From positions 1-31,882 of IMG/VR virus record IMGVR_UViG_3300028008_001597: a DNA stretch of 31,882 bases; one strand, written 5' to 3'. The stretch comes from a virus. How positions within the stretch are numbered: position 1 is the stretch's first letter; every line of letters begins with the position of its first letter. Positions 21,875 through 29,399 of the stretch are shown piece after piece. The notes under the pieces are model-generated. The model was not told the DNA's origin. It searched no databases and saw only the letters and a list, made by a program, of their open reading frames with translations. The position numbers and the translations under genes were made by a program.

Positions 21875-22092
21875 AACCAAATAAAAACTTTGAATTGAAT
21901 ATAAGAGACATAGAAGTTATAGAATCAGCACTAAGAGCAAAAGCTGGACGCAGAGGTTTGGCTATTGCTCAAGGCGATACATCTGTTCAACTCCGCGAGG
22001 AGATGTCAGAGATACAAGAACTGCTAGGACGTATACATAATCAAAAGGTATGGTACAGTCCAAAGGACGGAAAATTCCAAGGCGGCGGATAG
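21871..22092 (+). CDS. Small helical hypothetical protein
   Basis: 73 residues from the ATG at 21871 (ATGA overlap; an in-frame ATG at 21817 falls inside the previous gene). One long helix pair (FELNIRDIEVIESALRAKAG and VQLREEMSEIQELLGRIHNQK), ending GKFQGGG. The pattern resembles short coiled-coil proteins seen in T4-like marine phages. Function unknown. Confidence 0.65.
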   Translation: MKPNKNFELNIRDIEVIESALRAKAGRRGLAIAQGDTSVQLREEMSEIQELLGRIHNQKVWYSPKDGKFQGGG

Positions 22093-22246
22093 TGTTGCAT
22101 ATATCACACAAATATACAATATATTGTGGTTTTTACGCCACATTATGGTCAAAAACTCTTATTAATTAGATAACTATTAATGTGAGCGACAATAAAAGCC
22201 CCCCTAGTTCACACAGACAATTTTTTATTATATAAGGACGTACAAA

Positions 22247-23035
22247 ATGCGTACATCAGTACTAGCAATCGTAGCCGTTATGGCTGCAAGTTCTGCAATG
22301 GCAGAAGACACAACAACAGCGGTAAATCCGTTAATGACAGGCGAACTATCTTTAAACTTCGCTGAAACAGCTGGCGACAAAATCGGCGGCACAATGGCAC
22401 TTGATTTAGATATCAATGCTGGCGGCATAGCAACAGTTGACTTAGGTTTAAAAGCAACAGACGGCAACGCAGTAACACTAGACACATGGACAGTAGGTAC
22501 AAGTGTTAATGGTGTAGCACTATCGTTTGGTGATGACCACGGTCTACTACCAGAAACAGCAGCAAGTGCGGCAGCAGACGGCACACTAGCAGTACCAACA
22601 ATGACTGAGTCATTACAACTTGGTGTTGCAGGAGCAACAGTTGCAGTAGGCTTAACAGACTGGACAGCAGACGTAACAGACATCAGTAATATCCAAGGTG
22701 CATATACATTAGGTAATGTTGCACTTTCTGGAGATTACAACATGGACAGTGACAACACTGTACTAGGTGCAAGTGTTGCAGGTATCGACTTAGGTTTGGT
22801 ATCAGCAGGTAGTGCATTAACTTATGATGTAGATGCAGAAACATTTGCATACGAAGGTTCAGTAGCAACTGGCGGTCTATCAGCATACCTTAACGGTACA
22901 GATGACAACAGACTACAAAACGTCGGTGGTGAGTACGAAGTAGATGTAAATGGTGCAACATTTACAGCAGGTGCAAACTATGATCTAGATGCAGAAGACC
23001 TAACACCAACAGCAGGTTTAGCGTTTAGTTTCTAA
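22247..23035 (+). CDS. Porin-like outer-membrane beta-barrel protein
   Basis: 262 residues. Signal peptide MRTSVLAIVAVMAASSAMA with likely cut before Glu20. The mature part has alternating hydrophobic residues (LSLNFAETAG, TMALDLDIN, VALSFGDDHG, GATVAVGLTDW, GAYTLGNVALSGDYN), acidic turns, and ends in AGLAFSF, the C-terminal Phe signature recognised by the BAM assembly machine. About 12-14 strands could fit. Single-gene unit with a terminator. It could replace a host porin, block receptors from other phages, or change uptake. It is not seen as a standard virion protein. Confidence 0.8.
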   Translation: MRTSVLAIVAVMAASSAMAEDTTTAVNPLMTGELSLNFAETAGDKIGGTMALDLDINAGGIATVDLGLKATDGNAVTLDTWTVGTSVNGVALSFGDDHGLLPETAASAAADGTLAVPTMTESLQLGVAGATVAVGLTDWTADVTDISNIQGAYTLGNVALSGDYNMDSDNTVLGASVAGIDLGLVSAGSALTYDVDAETFAYEGSVATGGLSAYLNGTDDNRLQNVGGEYEVDVNGATFTAGANYDLDAEDLTPTAGLAFSF

Positions 23036-23055
23036 GTTAAACACACAACAACTAA

Positions 23056-23082
23056 AAGGTCGCTTTATGCGGCCTTTTTTTA
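23056..23082 (+). terminator. Rho-independent terminator after porin gene
   Basis: AAAGGTCGC pairs with GCGGCCTTT (one T-G) around a TTTAT loop, followed by a T run. Confidence 0.88.
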
Positions 23083-23129
23083 TGGCTAAATCTAGGTAAA
23101 TAATGTTAGCATATAAAAGGCAGGCACGG

Positions 23130-23471
23130 ATGCGAGAAAAATTACGCAAATGGTTTAACATAGACAACATCATCGATGCTACCGTTGACTTGTTTTTAAT
23201 ATTGTTTGACGTATTGTCTTCGCCTATCCTAATTGTAATGAGATTAGCACGTTTTGTAATAGGTAATTATCTGTTAGGTGGCGTTAAAACTAAGATAAAA
23301 AAGGTAGCACATTGGACAGAAGGCAAACATCCATTACTACAAATTTGGGTATGGACAATGATAATATGCGTAGGAGTAGTAATTCTTACATTGATGTGGC
23401 TCTTTGGAACAGCGTTTGGAGAGTTCATAATGGAAGAATGGGGTGACCAAGCATTGGACTTGGATGAATAA
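23130..23471 (+). CDS. Membrane protein with two hydrophobic regions
   Basis: 113 residues from the ATG at 23130, which has AAAGGCAGG upstream; an in-frame ATG at 23103 exists but abuts a TAAATA late-type element at 23095-23102. Basic N-terminus (MREKLRKWFNIDN), hydrophobic region 16-50 (ATVDLFLILFDVLSSPILIV), a second span about 72-97 (IWVWTMIICVGVVILTLMWL), acidic end. Function unknown; near the lysis-type enzyme, so a holin/antiholin role is conceivable. Confidence 0.6.
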   Translation: MREKLRKWFNIDNIIDATVDLFLILFDVLSSPILIVMRLARFVIGNYLLGGVKTKIKKVAHWTEGKHPLLQIWVWTMIICVGVVILTLMWLFGTAFGEFIMEEWGDQALDLDE

Positions 23472-23482
23472 AGGAGAAAGCC

Positions 23483-23680
23483 ATGATTAAAAATTTAAAA
23501 GACTTAATAATACTAGCTTTAACAGTTGGAGTGTTAGCACTTCTAGGAGTAATTATAATTGGAGATTATTATGTTGCTCTACAAGAAAACAGACCAGTTG
23601 ACGAAAGTATAATCACGCTTATGAAAATGAGCTTAACAGGAATGATAGGCATCATTGCTGGTTACATAGGGGGCAAATAA
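23483..23680 (+). CDS. Small two-span membrane protein, holin-like
   Basis: 65 residues with AGGAG ribosome site. Two hydrophobic helices (about 9-27 and 47-63), the second with glycine spacing (MIGIIAGYIGG). Size and topology match class II-type holins, and it lies about 1 kb before the SleB-like hydrolase. No sequence motif defines holins, so this is shape-based. Confidence 0.55.
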   Translation: MIKNLKDLIILALTVGVLALLGVIIIGDYYVALQENRPVDESIITLMKMSLTGMIGIIAGYIGGK

Positions 23681-24163
23681 ATGTATGAATATAAAGCGCA
23701 TGTCGTTAAAGTAATTGACGGCGATACTGTAGATGTGGACATTGATTTAGGATTTGGTATTATAATGAAAGACGAACGTGTTCGTATTATGGGTATTGAT
23801 ACACCAGAGTCAAGAACACGCGACAAAGTTGAAAAGTTATTTGGCAAGGCTGCCTCAGCAAGAGTAAAAGAATTATTAGAAGAAGACATAATTCTTAAAA
23901 CACAAATTGCTCGCAATGGCGAAGATATGAAAGGCAAGTACGGACGTATCTTAGGAGACTTCATTGTTGAAAGATTTGAAGATGGCAAACAAGAAATGCT
24001 GACAGATATATTAGTTGAAGAAGGACATGCAGTAGCATACTTTGGTGGAAGCAAAGAAGAAATTGCTATGAAACACTTAGCTAATAGAGAGAAACTCCTG
24101 CGTGAAGAAGTTGTAAGTAGAAGTAGTTATGATGACGCAGTAGCGTTAATGGAGTCAAAATAA
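23681..24163 (+). CDS. Thermonuclease-like (SNase fold) nuclease
   Basis: 160 residues. VIDGDTVDVDIDLGF, RVRIMGIDTPESR and KYGRILGDF are the three conserved segments of staphylococcal nuclease-type proteins, with Ca-binding Asp residues and the catalytic Arg (in RIMGID) and Glu (in DTPESR) present. It cuts DNA or RNA. There is no signal peptide, so it probably acts in the cytoplasm on host nucleic acid. Starts directly after the preceding TAA. C-terminal 30 residues are helical. Confidence 0.85.
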   Translation: MYEYKAHVVKVIDGDTVDVDIDLGFGIIMKDERVRIMGIDTPESRTRDKVEKLFGKAASARVKELLEEDIILKTQIARNGEDMKGKYGRILGDFIVERFEDGKQEMLTDILVEEGHAVAYFGGSKEEIAMKHLANREKLLREEVVSRSSYDDAVALMESK

Positions 24164-24167
24164 CCGG

Positions 24168-24196
24168 TTGACACATAGCTAAACTCCTGCTATACT
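24168..24196 (+). promoter_or_regulatory. Sigma70-like promoter for the gene at 24230
   Basis: TTGACA (24168-24173), 17-base spacer, TATACT (24191-24196). It is nested in the inverted repeat at 24181-24226. Confidence 0.75.
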
Positions 24197-24229
24197 GTAT
24201 ATACAGTTTAACAATAGCAGGAGTTTTTT
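24181..24229 (+). terminator. Hairpin with T run that also contains a promoter and a ribosome site
   Basis: AAACTCCTGCTAT (24181-24193) is perfectly complementary to ATAGCAGGAGTTT (24214-24226), followed by T to 24229: six T in a row. Transcripts from upstream would form a 13-bp terminator stem that also hides AGGAG. The -10 lies at the left-arm edge, so transcripts from the promoter at 24168 begin in the loop and keep AGGAG free. The loop contains ACTGTATATACAGT, a perfect 14-bp palindrome. Confidence 0.7.
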
Positions 24230-24661
24230 ATGACAATGTCTATGGTAGGTCCAGGCCTAACAACAACATCATATAAGAAGCGCAAGCAAAGTAAGCGCAC
24301 TAAGAATCAACAACTAAAGTTCGAACAGCAACATCGCGAATACAACAAGAGCATGAAGCGTTTACACGCCCATGATCAAATGATGTCTCTGGAAGAATAT
24401 GATTTATATGTACGTGGTCTTTGGAAGCCAAAAACAAAAGCAAAAGCTAAGACACTACAACCATCCACATCATATCAACGCCCACAACAGCATTATCCAA
24501 GTGCTGGTAATGGCATTGGTATTGCACCTGTAAAAGAACAAATGGTGTATTCAGGAGAGCGGCAACTACTAGGCATTGCAACAATGCACAAATCAAACAT
24601 GGTTCCTATTTTCGCAGACAACAAAGAAGAAGCAGTAGAAATTGCTCGTATGCGTCGATAG
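24230..24661 (+). CDS. Conserved basic hypothetical protein
   Basis: 143 residues. Lys/Arg/Gln-rich N-terminal half (YKKRKQSKRTKNQQLKFEQQ), a linker of Pro/Gln/Ser (PSTSYQRPQQHYP), and a small folded C-terminus (GERQLLGIATMHKSNMVPIF...AVEIARMRR). The C-terminal pattern recurs in T4-like marine phages from memory. Own promoter within a hairpin. RNA or DNA binding is plausible from charge only. Confidence 0.65.
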   Translation: MTMSMVGPGLTTTSYKKRKQSKRTKNQQLKFEQQHREYNKSMKRLHAHDQMMSLEEYDLYVRGLWKPKTKAKAKTLQPSTSYQRPQQHYPSAGNGIGIAPVKEQMVYSGERQLLGIATMHKSNMVPIFADNKEEAVEIARMRR

Positions 24662-24686
24662 ATAAGATTAAACAAAAGAGGCAGTA

Positions 24687-25208
24687 ATGAAAACTTTAAT
24701 CACAGCAATTACAATGGTTCTTGCCGTTGTAACATCAGTTCAAGCAGCAGAAGCAAAAGGACTATTCACAACAGAAGAAAGACCAGAGATGTGGTGCCTA
24801 GCACAGAACATCTATTATGAAGCAAGAAGTAGTAACAGAGCAGACCGAATGGCTGTTGCTGACGTAGTAATGAATCGAGTAAAACATACTCACTACCCTA
24901 ATACAATTTGCGAAGTAGTACGACAAGGCAAACAAAAGCCTAGTTGGAAAGATCCTAATGTTATGGTAATGGTACGTCATAAGTGTCAATTCAGTTGGTA
25001 CTGTGACGGCAAAGCAGACGATCCACAAGATATGGATGCTTGGGTAGAAGCACAACAGATTGCATACAATATGCTTATTCACTTTGACGCTCGTGGCATT
25101 ACAGAAGGTTCAACTCATTATCATGCAAAATATGTATCACCCGAATGGGCAAGAGACTTTGCATTGGTTGGACGCATAGGAGAACACATTTTTTACCGGT
25201 GGGAATAA
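24687..25208 (+). CDS. SleB-type cell-wall hydrolase with signal peptide
   Basis: 173 residues; signal-like N-terminus (MKTLITAITMVLAVVTSVQA, cut before Ala21 or signal-anchor). The domain matches Hydrolase_2 (SleB/CwlJ): CLAQNIYYEARSSN with catalytic Glu45, then VADVVMNRV, TICEVVRQGKQ, CQFSWYCDG and STHYHAKYVSPEW. Likely the endolysin that degrades peptidoglycan for lysis, exported by the host Sec pathway. Holin-like genes lie upstream. Confidence 0.88.
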   Translation: MKTLITAITMVLAVVTSVQAAEAKGLFTTEERPEMWCLAQNIYYEARSSNRADRMAVADVVMNRVKHTHYPNTICEVVRQGKQKPSWKDPNVMVMVRHKCQFSWYCDGKADDPQDMDAWVEAQQIAYNMLIHFDARGITEGSTHYHAKYVSPEWARDFALVGRIGEHIFYRWE

Positions 25209-25250
25209 GGTTAGCACTTAATTCATCAGTCAAATCAGGTTAAATATATT

Positions 25251-27521
25251 ATGATCTTTGGAATACTAACATTAATCACAGCATTGTGTATCAGTGCTGT
25301 GGCAATATACTACTCTGTCGCAGGACTCGTAGCTATATTCGCAGCCGCCGCAGTACCTATTATGATAATGGGCGGCACATTAGAAATAGCAAAACTTGTA
25401 ACCGCGGTGTGGTTACATAAGTACTGGGACCGTGCAACATGGTGGCTAAGAAGTTATCTTAGTGTTGCAGTAGTTGTACTCATGTTTATTACAAGCATGG
25501 GTATTTTTGGTTTCTTATCAAAAGCACACATTGAACAAACAAGTGCTAGTGAAGAAAGCATTGCAAGAGTTGAAAGTATTACAAGCGAAATTGATAGACA
25601 GAACGCTATTGTTACTCGTGCTAACACACGTATAGGACAACTAGAGAATAGTGAAACTGGTGCAGACGCAACAATACAAGCACAAATTGACAAAGAGCAA
25701 GGACGTATAGACTTAGCGTTTGAACGCATACAGCCTGCTATACAACAACAAAACCAAACTATTGCTGACGCAAGAGCAACAGATAGTACTCGTACTAAGC
25801 CATACGAAGATCAGCTTGCAAACATACAAGCAGAGGTCTTACGTTTGGAGCAAAGTGCAAGAGAGTATGAAGAAAAGATTAGCACACTTGAACAAGACAC
25901 AAGTGCAGTACAACCTTTACTTGATCAAATAGCCGCACTAGAAGAAGAAATTATCCGTGTTACTAATCAACTACAATCTAGTGAGCAAGGACAAATTAGA
26001 GCAGGACAAGCAATCATTGGTGTTACTAGCGATGGACTGTTTGGAGGCAACACACGTACCGCACTAGCAAAGTGGGTAGCAGGACAAAGATCACGTATTA
26101 ATCAAATACAAGGTGAAATAAGTGTAGCCCGTGTTGAAGCAAAGAAAACTGTAGACATGGAGCGTTTCCGTTTAGGCAATGTAATTAAAGACATACGCAC
26201 AGTACAGATACCTGCACTCAAAGAACGTGAGCTTACAATGCTTGCTAAGATTGACGATGTGCGCCAAACAGAATCTCCTGTTATACAAACAGCAAGAGAC
26301 GAAATACAAAGATTGCGTACAAGTGCTGAGTCGCAAGTAGCACAATCGCAAATACTAATTGAAAGACTACGTAGCCAACTAGGCGATGTAGACAATGCAA
26401 ATGAGTTAGAAGCAGACATTGACGCACAACAAGATCGCATCAAGGATGCTAACACAGAAATTGACACACTTACAGAAGAAAAAATAGCTCTAGAAGCAGA
26501 ATATCGCAAACTAGAAGCAGAAGTAGGACCTATTAAATACATTGCTGAGTTCGTATATGGCGAACAGGCAGACAGTAACATGCTCGAAGAAGCTGTACGT
26601 TGGGTAATAATTATTATTATCTTTGTGTTTGATCCGCTTGCCGTCCTACTGTTAATAGCCGCACAGTATACCTTTGATTTCCGTAGAAAAGAACTCGAAG
26701 ATGACGACGGTGAACGTCTTCGGCGTGAAAGAGCCGATTACGAACGAGCAAGAGCCCAGCGTATAATTGACAACATTCCTTATACTAATGCTACTCCTGC
26801 GCCACCTGCGGAACAAAAGGAAGAAATAAATGACGACGGAGACAACACCGGATCACAATCAAAAGTTGAAGGACCTAATGGGGAACCTGCCATTGGAGCC
26901 GAACAACCTGGAGGAACCATTGCCAACGGAATGGCTGTGGCCAGAGAAGACGACACTGGACAAGTGGAGCCAACCAAAGGAGAAATAGATGCAAGAGTGG
27001 ATCAACCTACAGACAGCGATATACAAGATGGTGATGTGGAACATAATGAACGAGATAGAGAAACCGATGATGAGGAAAGTCTATCAAGACGGAGCGATGT
27101 GGAACCTGCAGAAGAACAAGTTCCTGACAGTAGCGAAACCCAAGAAGGAACTACTGCCGAGCAGGACACCGGAGGAAGTGTTGGAGAGATACCGCACACC
27201 AAAAACGCAATTTTCTACCCAGAAGAACTAGAAGAGCCTAAAAAAAAAGTAAAATTAAAGTCACAGGAAGAATTAAACCTAGACGCTGATTACGAAGCAA
27301 AAGAAAAAGATGATGCTTGGGTAACTGCTCGTGCTATATGGGAAGCAAACAATCCAGACCAAGATAGAGATGCTTGGAAAAATGCATATTCAAAAAGTGA
27401 AATAGAATCATTACCGTGGGAACTATCTAATGAAGAAGATAACTACAATAGCAGTGAAGGTTATCAACAGAATGCAGAACAAAGCGAAAATACACTTTTC
27501 AATAAACTATCCAAAAAATAG
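25251..27521 (+). CDS. Large coiled-coil membrane protein, PG-binding-like insert, acidic tail
   Basis: 756 residues. Three hydrophobic spans at about 2-30, 32-50 and 66-88, then a long coiled coil (95-445) interrupted at about 251-275 by IIGVTSDGLFGGNTRTALAKW, which looks like a peptidoglycan-binding-1 repeat, a further span at about 450-473, and a 280-residue Glu/Asp/Ser/Pro-rich tail. Large coil-containing membrane proteins are known in T4-like marine phages; role unknown. A TAAATA element lies four bases before the ATG and no SD is visible. It could form a trans-envelope scaffold or modify the cell wall during infection (inference). Confidence 0.75.
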   Translation: MIFGILTLITALCISAVAIYYSVAGLVAIFAAAAVPIMIMGGTLEIAKLVTAVWLHKYWDRATWWLRSYLSVAVVVLMFITSMGIFGFLSKAHIEQTSASEESIARVESITSEIDRQNAIVTRANTRIGQLENSETGADATIQAQIDKEQGRIDLAFERIQPAIQQQNQTIADARATDSTRTKPYEDQLANIQAEVLRLEQSAREYEEKISTLEQDTSAVQPLLDQIAALEEEIIRVTNQLQSSEQGQIRAGQAIIGVTSDGLFGGNTRTALAKWVAGQRSRINQIQGEISVARVEAKKTVDMERFRLGNVIKDIRTVQIPALKERELTMLAKIDDVRQTESPVIQTARDEIQRLRTSAESQVAQSQILIERLRSQLGDVDNANELEADIDAQQDRIKDANTEIDTLTEEKIALEAEYRKLEAEVGPIKYIAEFVYGEQADSNMLEEAVRWVIIIIIFVFDPLAVLLLIAAQYTFDFRRKELEDDDGERLRRERADYERARAQRIIDNIPYTNATPAPPAEQKEEINDDGDNTGSQSKVEGPNGEPAIGAEQPGGTIANGMAVAREDDTGQVEPTKGEIDARVDQPTDSDIQDGDVEHNERDRETDDEESLSRRSDVEPAEEQVPDSSETQEGTTAEQDTGGSVGEIPHTKNAIFYPEELEEPKKKVKLKSQEELNLDADYEAKEKDDAWVTARAIWEANNPDQDRDAWKNAYSKSEIESLPWELSNEEDNYNSSEGYQQNAEQSENTLFNKLSKK

Positions 27522-27528
27522 GTGTTAA

Positions 27529-27936
27529 TTGAAGAAAATTAACATTATTACATCACCTGACGTATTACATAACGACAGTTTAAACATACTGACGGTGTAT
27601 CCAAGCAAACTGATACAAGACGAGCTACAAAACAACTTCTTAGCAACTACAGAAGCTGATGTTAACGTATATGTATACGATAAGCCTATTCAAGTCAAGG
27701 ACGAAGTTGACTGGCTGCTAACAGCATTTAGAACATGTGATGTAGCAATAATTGACGTAGATAACTCATCACCATGGACTAGAGACCTTTTAAGCTATAT
27801 GATAGCTAAAAACAAAACTTATTGGTTGACAAACAGCCAAGATTCAGTATATAATAGTTTAAGTAACAATAAAGTTTATAACTTAGACTTTTTATCTAAT
27901 ATAGGAGATAACTTTGAGAATGAGACGAAACAATAA
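27529..27936 (+). CDS. Conserved T4-like marine phage protein
   Basis: 135 residues from a TTG start, seven bases after the previous stop. Beta-alpha pattern (KINIITSPDVLHNDSLNILTVYP, ADVNVYVYD, CDVAIIDVDNSSPWTRDLLSYMIAKNKTYWLT) suggests a Rossmann-like fold without a nucleotide motif. Its last part hosts the bS21 promoter and it overlaps the bS21 gene by 23 bases. From memory it is widespread in T4-like marine phages. Function unknown. Confidence 0.65.
   Translation: MKKINIITSPDVLHNDSLNILTVYPSKLIQDELQNNFLATTEADVNVYVYDKPIQVKDEVDWLLTAFRTCDVAIIDVDNSSPWTRDLLSYMIAKNKTYWLTNSQDSVYNSLSNNKVYNLDFLSNIGDNFENETKQ
27826..27855 (+). promoter_or_regulatory. Consensus sigma70-like promoter inside a gene
   Basis: TTGACA (27826-27831), 18-base spacer, TATAAT (27850-27855), both perfect consensus, about 60 bases before the bS21 gene and inside the previous coding region. 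Confidence 0.7.
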
Positions 27937-28186
27937 CGACGACCAGTTCAAGCGAGGGTTGAGTGTAGAAGTACGTAATGGCGATTTTAATTTTGCATTG
28001 CGCAAATTTAAGAAGAAAGTTGCAGAGGACGGCATCTTACAAGAACTGCGTAACCGCGAATTTTTCGAGAAACCAAGTTTAAAACGTAAAAAAGCAAAAG
28101 CAGCCGGCAGAGCACGTTGGTTGAAAAAAATAGAAAAAATGAATGAAGGCATGCCAACAGGCAAACATAAAAATCCGAAAAGGTAA
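27914..28186 (+). CDS. rpsU: Ribosomal protein bS21
   Basis: 90 residues from a TTG six bases after AGGAG (an ATG six bases on is the alternative). VRNGDFNFALRKFKKKVAEDGILQELRNREFFEKPSLKRKKAKA is a full bS21 sequence, with the R-x-E-F-x-E-K-P signature intact, followed by a basic tail. bS21 sits on the 30S platform next to the anti-Shine-Dalgarno end of 16S rRNA and influences mRNA choice. Phage copies can replace the host protein; pelagiphages are known to carry bS21. Own consensus promoter upstream; guaC follows seven bases after its stop. Confidence 0.95.
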   Translation: MRMRRNNNDDQFKRGLSVEVRNGDFNFALRKFKKKVAEDGILQELRNREFFEKPSLKRKKAKAAGRARWLKKIEKMNEGMPTGKHKNPKR

Positions 28187-28192
28187 TACAAA

Positions 28193-29332
28193 ATGCGTAT
28201 CGAAGAAGATATTAAGTTAGACTACAAAGATGTTCTTATACGCCCAAAGCGTAGTACACTTAAATCACGTAAACAAGTAAAACTACATAGAAGCTTTACA
28301 TTTAGAAACTACGTTGCAGAATTTCCAGAGCAGGATGTTACTGAACATTACAACGGTGTACCTATTATGGCAAGTAATATGGATGGTGTTGGTACGTTTG
28401 AAATGGCTGATGCACTTGCTAGTCAAAACATCTTTACCTGTCTAGTTAAAACATATTCAGCAGATGAACTTATTGAGTTCTTTGATACTGACGACTATCT
28501 ACGTACTAATTATGTTGCAATGAGCATTGGCACTAGTGACGATGACTGGGGCAAATTGCAATCAGTAATGGCTATGGCAGATGGTAATTTAAAATTTGTT
28601 TGCATGGATATCGCTAACGGATATTCAGATCACTTTGCACAACATGTAAGAAAAGTACGTGAAGCATTTCCAAACTTAGTCATCATTGCAGGTAATGTTG
28701 TAACAAGAGAGATGACAGAGGAGTTGATATTAAGTGGAGCAGATATTGTTAAAGTTGGCATTGGGCCTGGTAGCGTTTGTACTACTCGTATTCAAACTGG
28801 TGTGGGATATCCGCAACTTAGCGCGGTCATCGAGTGCGCTGACGCCGCTCATGGTTTGGGTGGACACATTATTGCTGATGGTGGTTGTACTTGCCCTGGG
28901 GACGTGGCTAAAGCATTTGCAGGCGGAGCCGACTTTGTTATGCTTGGAGGCATGCTGGCTGGACATGATCAAGGCGGTGGTGAAATAATTGAAAAGTTTT
29001 ATGCAACAAATGAATTAGAATATGAAGTTGGCGAGCATTTAGACAATCGCAAACAAAAGGTAGAAAGAAAACAATTTGTGCAGTTCTACGGTATGAGTAG
29101 TGATGCTGCAAATACGAAACACTTTGGAGGATTGAAAGATTATCGATCTTCTGAAGGCAGGGAAGTTCTAGTACCATACAGGGGCTCTGTATCGGATACC
29201 GTGCAAGATTTACTCGGTGGTATTAGATCTACCTGCACTTATGCAGGCGCTAAGAAGTTAAAGCAACTTAGCAAATGCACAACATTTGTTCGTTGTACAC
29301 AACAATTTAATTCTGTGTACGCAAACAAGTGA
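28193..29332 (+). CDS. guaC: GMP reductase
   Basis: 379 residues (E. coli GuaC 347). GMP reductase turns GMP into IMP and ammonia with NADPH. The active-site loop [11 protein letters not shown] has Cys196 and Thr198, followed by [40 protein letters not shown] and the FYGMSS segment, which are GuaC-like rather than IMP dehydrogenase-like (no CBS domains, no RxxxG flap of GuaB). About 25 extra residues before FYGMSS (about 275-300) form a charged insertion. It follows bS21 in one unit. Lowering GMP relative to AMP would suit an AT-rich phage (inference). Confidence 0.93.
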   Translation: MRIEEDIKLDYKDVLIRPKRSTLKSRKQVKLHRSFTFRNYVAEFPEQDVTEHYNGVPIMASNMDGVGTFEMADALASQNIFTCLVKTYSADELIEFFDTDDYLRTNYVAMSIGTSDDDWGKLQSVMAMADGNLKFVCMDIANGYSDHFAQHVRKVREAFPNLVIIAGNVVTREMTEELILSGADIVKVGIGPGSVCTTRIQTGVGYPQLSAVIECADAAHGLGGHIIADGGCTCPGDVAKAFAGGADFVMLGGMLAGHDQGGGEIIEKFYATNELEYEVGEHLDNRKQKVERKQFVQFYGMSSDAANTKHFGGLKDYRSSEGREVLVPYRGSVSDTVQDLLGGIRSTCTYAGAKKLKQLSKCTTFVRCTQQFNSVYANK

Positions 29333-29338
29333 TAAATA
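29331..29338 (+). promoter_or_regulatory. T4-late-type promoter (GATAAATA) for hsp20
   Basis: GATAAATA overlaps the guaC stop codon, 61 bases before the Hsp20 start. Confidence 0.55.
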
Positions 29339-29341
29339 ACT

Positions 29342-29363
29342 GTGTAACGCCGAAAGGGTTACA
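29342..29363 (+). other. GNRA-loop hairpin in the hsp20 leader
   Basis: TGTAAC with CC pairs with GG and GTTACA around a GAAA tetraloop (one bulged G). It lies at the start of the leader, about 25 bases from AAGGAG, so it does not hide the ribosome site. Confidence 0.5.
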
Positions 29364-29399
29364 TTAATATTAATCTTGCTTTTATAAAGGAGAAAAAAA

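Noticed and set aside
22093-22246. Gene or RNA in the 154-base gap before the porin gene
   Set aside because: Only an AT-rich leader with a weak 5-6 bp hairpin (TGTGG/CCACA at 22125-22142) and a ribosome site were found; no clear promoter boxes.
22228-22683. 151-codon minus-strand frame opposite the porin gene
   Set aside because: Ser/Ala/Val-rich shadow frame with no ribosome site, on the strand opposite all supported genes.
26989-27231. 80-codon frame inside the acidic tail of the 25251 gene
   Set aside because: Same-strand shadow of a low-complexity coding region; no promoter, and composition follows the overlapping gene.
28193-29332. IMP dehydrogenase (GuaB) call
   Set aside because: There are no CBS domains and the sequence around the catalytic cysteine and FYGMSS follows GMP reductase.
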